DNA of 7,960 nt from Actinosomnolentus pattersoniae (SeqCode) (GTDB lineage Bacteria > Actinomycetota > UBA4738), in assembly GCA_013817655.1 (NCBI GenBank), contig JACDCJ010000085.1, forward strand, positions 1 to 7,960. The letters are read 5' to 3'. A program made the translations under genes and the position numbers. The notes under the pieces were generated by a model, which had not been told where the DNA came from, did no database searches, and saw only the letters and a program-made list of their open reading frames with translations. How positions within the stretch are numbered: position 1 is the first letter of the stretch; each line of letters opens with the position of its first letter. Shown here in pieces: positions 5,595 through 7,960 of this stretch.

Positions 5595-6263
5595 ATGGAC
5601 AACTCGATCCGCGTGATGGTCGAGCGGGGCAAGAAGAAGCGGACGGTCGCGTCGGCGTTCGACTGGTCCGGGTGGGACCGGAGCGGGAAGACCGAGGAAG
5701 CGGCGCTCCAGGTGCTGGAGGCTTACCGATCGCGCTACGCGAAGGTGGCGGAGCTGGCTGGACTCTCCGACGAGTTCGTCGCGGCGGGCGAGCTGAGGGT
5801 CGTGGAGCGGCTCGAAGGCATCGGCATGACCGACTACTACGGCGTCTCGGGCCGATCGGCCGGGCCGGAGCAGGATCAGATGACCGAGGCCGAGTGCGAA
5901 CGAAAGGTCGTCCTGCTCCGCGCCTCCTGGAGGTACTTCGATGACGTCGCCGCGCGCGTCTCGCATGAGCTGCGGAAGGGTCCGCGGGGCGGGGGACGCG
6001 AACGGGACGAGATCGTCCACCACGTCAACGGCTCCGAGATCGGGGAGTTCGCGAGGAAGGTCGGGGTGCGCTCGTCGCCCGACGCCTGGCGGGACCCCGA
6101 CGAGCTGCACGCCCACCGCGACGCATTCTGCGCGGCGATCCGCGAGACCAACGCCCGCGGGGCCGCGGCGGGGTCGTGGTGGACGGTCCAATTCCTGATC
6201 CGCCGCTGCGCCTGGCACATGCTCGACCATGCGTGGGAGATGGAGGACCGGGACCTGTCCTGA
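5595..6263 (+). CDS. HicB-like N-terminus joined to a DinB-like C-terminal domain; function unknown
   Basis: The 222-residue cytoplasmic protein has no signal peptide or membrane segment. Residues 4-50 (VASAFDWSGWDRSGKTEEAALQVLEAYRSRY as the recognisable stretch) resemble the HicB antitoxin pattern: a strand ending in Asp-Trp-x-Gly, a Gly-x-Thr turn, then an EEAL helix. The remainder, about 95-222, looks like a DinB/YfiT-type four-helix bundle. It includes MRKGP-like RKGPRGGGRERDEIVHH (127-143) and the closing CAWHMLDHAWEMEDRDL (205-221), where His208 and His212 form an HxxxH pair. With His142 or His143 these could make the three-His metal site of that superfamily. I recall similar actinobacterial proteins annotated as DinB family, but neither substrate nor partner is known. 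No toxin gene (HicA-like) is adjacent. The start at 5595 is favoured by the TAAGAT box; ATG 5586 or 5616 remain possible. Confidence 0.7.
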   Translation: MDNSIRVMVERGKKKRTVASAFDWSGWDRSGKTEEAALQVLEAYRSRYAKVAELAGLSDEFVAAGELRVVERLEGIGMTDYYGVSGRSAGPEQDQMTEAECERKVVLLRASWRYFDDVAARVSHELRKGPRGGGRERDEIVHHVNGSEIGEFARKVGVRSSPDAWRDPDELHAHRDAFCAAIRETNARGAAAGSWWTVQFLIRRCAWHMLDHAWEMEDRDLS

Positions 6264-6339
6264 GGCGCTGGAGTCCCGATGGCAACACCTCAGCCGCTGG
6301 GCCAGTTGGTTATAGCCTACTGCCCATCCAGCAGGCCAG

Positions 6340-6346
6340 AAGGAGG
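6340..6346 (+). promoter_or_regulatory. Strong ribosome binding site fixing the GTG start of the exporter ATPase
   Basis: AAGGAGG ends five bases before the GTG at 6352. The 88-base gap before this gene also contains GGTTATAGCC at 6309-6318, a near-palindrome including a TAGCCT (-10-like) hexamer. It could be a promoter with an operator for the exporter, but it is weak evidence. Confidence 0.7.
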
Positions 6347-6351
6347 ATCCC

Positions 6352-7338
6352 GTGACCGACCGAGCCATCCTCGTCGAAGGACTGACCAAACGCTTCGGAG
6401 ACGTCGTGGCTCTCGACGGCCTCGACTTCGACGTCTTGCCAGGGACGGTCTTCGGGCTCCTCGGGCCGAATGGGGCGGGGAAGACCACCGCGATCCGGGT
6501 CCTGACCACGATCATCTCTCCCGACAGCGGGCGGGCCGAGGTCTTGGGCCTCGACGTGGTTCGAGAGGCGCCGGAGGTCCGGTACCGGATCGGCCTGGCT
6601 GGCCAGAACGCGGCCATCGATCCCAACCTCACCGGCAGGGAGAACCTCCGGCTGATCGGCATGCTGGCCCAGCTTCCCCGGAGATCGATCCTCCCCCGGG
6701 CCGGTGAGCTGTTGGATCGTTTCGGCCTGTCCGACGCCGCCGACCGCCCGGCCCGGACCTACTCGGGCGGGATGCGCCGGCGGCTCGACGTGGCCGCGGC
6801 TCTGGTGCAGCGGCCCCAGGTCCTGTTCCTGGACGAGCCCACCACCGGCCTGGACCTCCGCAGCCGGAACGAGCTGTGGGAGATGATCCGGGAGCTGGTG
6901 GCCGAGGGAACCACGGTGCTCCTCACCACGCAGTACCTGGAGGAGGCCGATCGCCTGGCCGATGACATCGCTGTGGTGGATGGGGGCCGGGTCATCGCTC
7001 GAGGGACTCCCACCCACCTCAAGTCTCGGCTGGGCAGCACCGTGATCGAGATCGCCCTGCCCTCCGAGGGCCATGCCGCCCGGGCCGAGGAGGTGCTGGC
7101 TCCGATCGTCTCCGGCCGGCCCGAACGGGAGGGCGATCGGATCCGGATCACGTCCAACGACGGGGCCCGGTTCCTGATGGATGTGCTCCGAGCCCTCGAT
7201 GCCGAGGACCTCGATCCCGGCGGGCTGGCGGTCCGGGAGCCGAGCCTCGACGACGTGTTCCTGTCCCTGACCGGCCGCCACGCCGAGCCGGAAGCCGATC
7301 CCGAGCGCGACGCCGTTCTGTCGGGAGGTGCAGCATGA
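6352..7338 (+). CDS. ABC exporter ATP-binding protein, DrrA family
   Basis: The 328-residue protein is the ATPase of an ABC-2 type exporter and works at the inner face of the membrane with the permease encoded next. It has Walker A GPNGAGKTT (38-46), Q-loop Gln85 (LAGQNAAID), signature TYSGGMRRRLDVAAAL (136-151), Walker B VLFLDEPTTGLD (157-168) and a C-terminal extension ending PSLDDVFLSLTGRHAE (297-312). That tail, with LSGGQ replaced by YSGGM, is typical of daunorubicin-resistance-type DrrA ATPases. The switch position is Gln194 (LTTQYLEEAD) where many ABC ATPases have His; this is common in the DrrA group. The stop codon overlaps the next ATG as ATGA, so the two proteins are translationally coupled. 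The substrate is unknown; DrrA homologues export drugs, lipids or other hydrophobic compounds, and the sequence does not decide between them. Confidence 0.93.
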   Translation: MTDRAILVEGLTKRFGDVVALDGLDFDVLPGTVFGLLGPNGAGKTTAIRVLTTIISPDSGRAEVLGLDVVREAPEVRYRIGLAGQNAAIDPNLTGRENLRLIGMLAQLPRRSILPRAGELLDRFGLSDAADRPARTYSGGMRRRLDVAAALVQRPQVLFLDEPTTGLDLRSRNELWEMIRELVAEGTTVLLTTQYLEEADRLADDIAVVDGGRVIARGTPTHLKSRLGSTVIEIALPSEGHAARAEEVLAPIVSGRPEREGDRIRITSNDGARFLMDVLRALDAEDLDPGGLAVREPSLDDVFLSLTGRHAEPEADPERDAVLSGGAA

Positions 7339-7960
7339 GCACGACCACCGCCGCCCTTCCTCTCGAGCGCCGGGGACCCGTTGCGGGAGCCGTCCGGGAT
7401 TCGCTGGCCGTGGCGTGGCGCAACCTGATCACCTACCGCCGGGTTCCCCAGCTACTGGTGTTCTCAACGATCCAGCCGGTCATCTTCGTGCTGATGTTCC
7501 GGTACGTGTTCGGCGGGGCGATCGACATCCCCGGGGTTCCGTACGTCGACTTCCTGATGCCGGGGATCTTCGTCCAGACCGTGGTGTTCGGGTCCATGGC
7601 TGCGGCGGTGGGTCTGGCCTCCGACCTCAAGACCGGGCTGCTGGAGCGGTTCCACTCGCTTCCCATGGCCAGGTCGGCGGCCCTGGCCGGCCGGACCATG
7701 GCCGACCTGACCCGGAACGTGTTCGTGGCCGCGCTGATGAGCGCGGTGGGTTTCGCCGTGGGATTCCGGGTGCATACCAGCGCGCTGGCCTTCGTGGCTG
7801 CGATGGCCCTGGTGCTCCTGTTCGGGTGGGCCTTTTCGTGGATCTTCGCCACGCTCGGCCTGTCGGTGGGCGATCCCGAGGCCGCCCAGGCCGCGGCGTT
7901 CCCCGTGATTGCCCCGCTGGTGTTCGCCTCTTCGGCGTTCGTCCCCGTGGAGAGCATGCC
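7335..7960 (+). CDS. ABC-2 type exporter permease, DrrB-like (3' end outside window)
   Basis: The frame opens at ATG 7335, inside the stop of the upstream ATPase, with GGGAGGTG (7323-7330) as ribosome binding site. It stays open to the window end, giving 208 residues and two extra bases. A short basic cytoplasmic N-terminus (AWRNLITYRRVPQLL, 27-41) leads into predicted membrane segments at roughly 39-57, 74-95, 125-145, 149-175 and 187-203. Between the second and third lies DLKTGLLERFHSLPMARSAALAGR (97-120), the conserved cytoplasmic coupling stretch of ABC-2 permeases that contacts the ATPase. One more membrane segment is expected beyond the edge. Together with the coupled ATPase it forms an exporter, presumably (permease-ATPase)2. 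Confidence 0.92.
   Translation, partial: MSTTTAALPLERRGPVAGAVRDSLAVAWRNLITYRRVPQLLVFSTIQPVIFVLMFRYVFGGAIDIPGVPYVDFLMPGIFVQTVVFGSMAAAVGLASDLKTGLLERFHSLPMARSAALAGRTMADLTRNVFVAALMSAVGFAVGFRVHTSALAFVAAMALVLLFGWAFSWIFATLGLSVGDPEAAQAAAFPVIAPLVFASSAFVPVESM

Noticed and set aside
5305..6662. Long minus-strand frame across the DinB-like gene and the exporter start
   Set aside because: It is a GC-rich shadow opposite two recognisable plus-strand genes, has low-complexity Arg/Pro/Ser content, and lacks known motifs.

Overview
The window is a GC-rich segment that reads as an actinobacterial chromosome. The evidence is strong G/C third positions, a GlnA2-type glutamine synthetase, a long glutamine-dependent NAD synthase, a DrrA/DrrB-type ABC exporter, and start codons sitting 6-7 bases behind TANNNT boxes, which suggests leaderless transcripts. 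The species cannot be named; a lineage outside the well-studied mycobacteria and streptomycetes is only a guess.

Layout: (i) 2-421, the 3' end of a secreted or extracytoplasmic beta-propeller-like protein. (ii) 517-1845, a type I glutamine synthetase. (iii) 1805-1990 on the minus strand, the start of a lipoprotein gene (signal peptide, lipid-attachment Cys and Gly-rich linker) that ends inside the 3' end of glnA and looks truncated. (iv) 2099-3838, nadE, followed nine bases later by tRNA-Lys(UUU) at 3847-3918. (v) 3927-5304, a complete-looking IS481-like insertion sequence of about 1.38 kb with an apparently intact DDE transposase. (vi) 5320-5370, an orphan second copy of the IS left end, 15 bases beyond the right end. 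(vii) 5371-5581, no supported gene. (viii) 5595-6263, a two-part protein with a HicB-like N-terminus and a DinB-like C-terminus. (ix) 6352-7960, an ABC exporter operon: ATPase, then a permease cut by the window edge.

Glutamine synthetase makes glutamine, and NadE uses glutamine as the amide donor for NAD, so the two housekeeping genes are metabolically linked. They are not an obvious operon, because a minus-strand gene start lies between them. The exporter genes overlap by four bases (ATGA) and are translationally coupled.

The most unusual part is the IS region. Both ends carry a roughly 51-bp inverted repeat that starts with TGT and contains two copies of a TGATGCTTGACG-like motif. The left end carries three more such motifs inside it, giving five left and two right. 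The right end faces an orphan left end across 15 bp, resembling an IRR-IRL junction left by a tandem or circular IS intermediate. I see no clearly undescribed multi-gene system; the IS end architecture and the HicB/DinB-type protein are the best candidates for a closer look.
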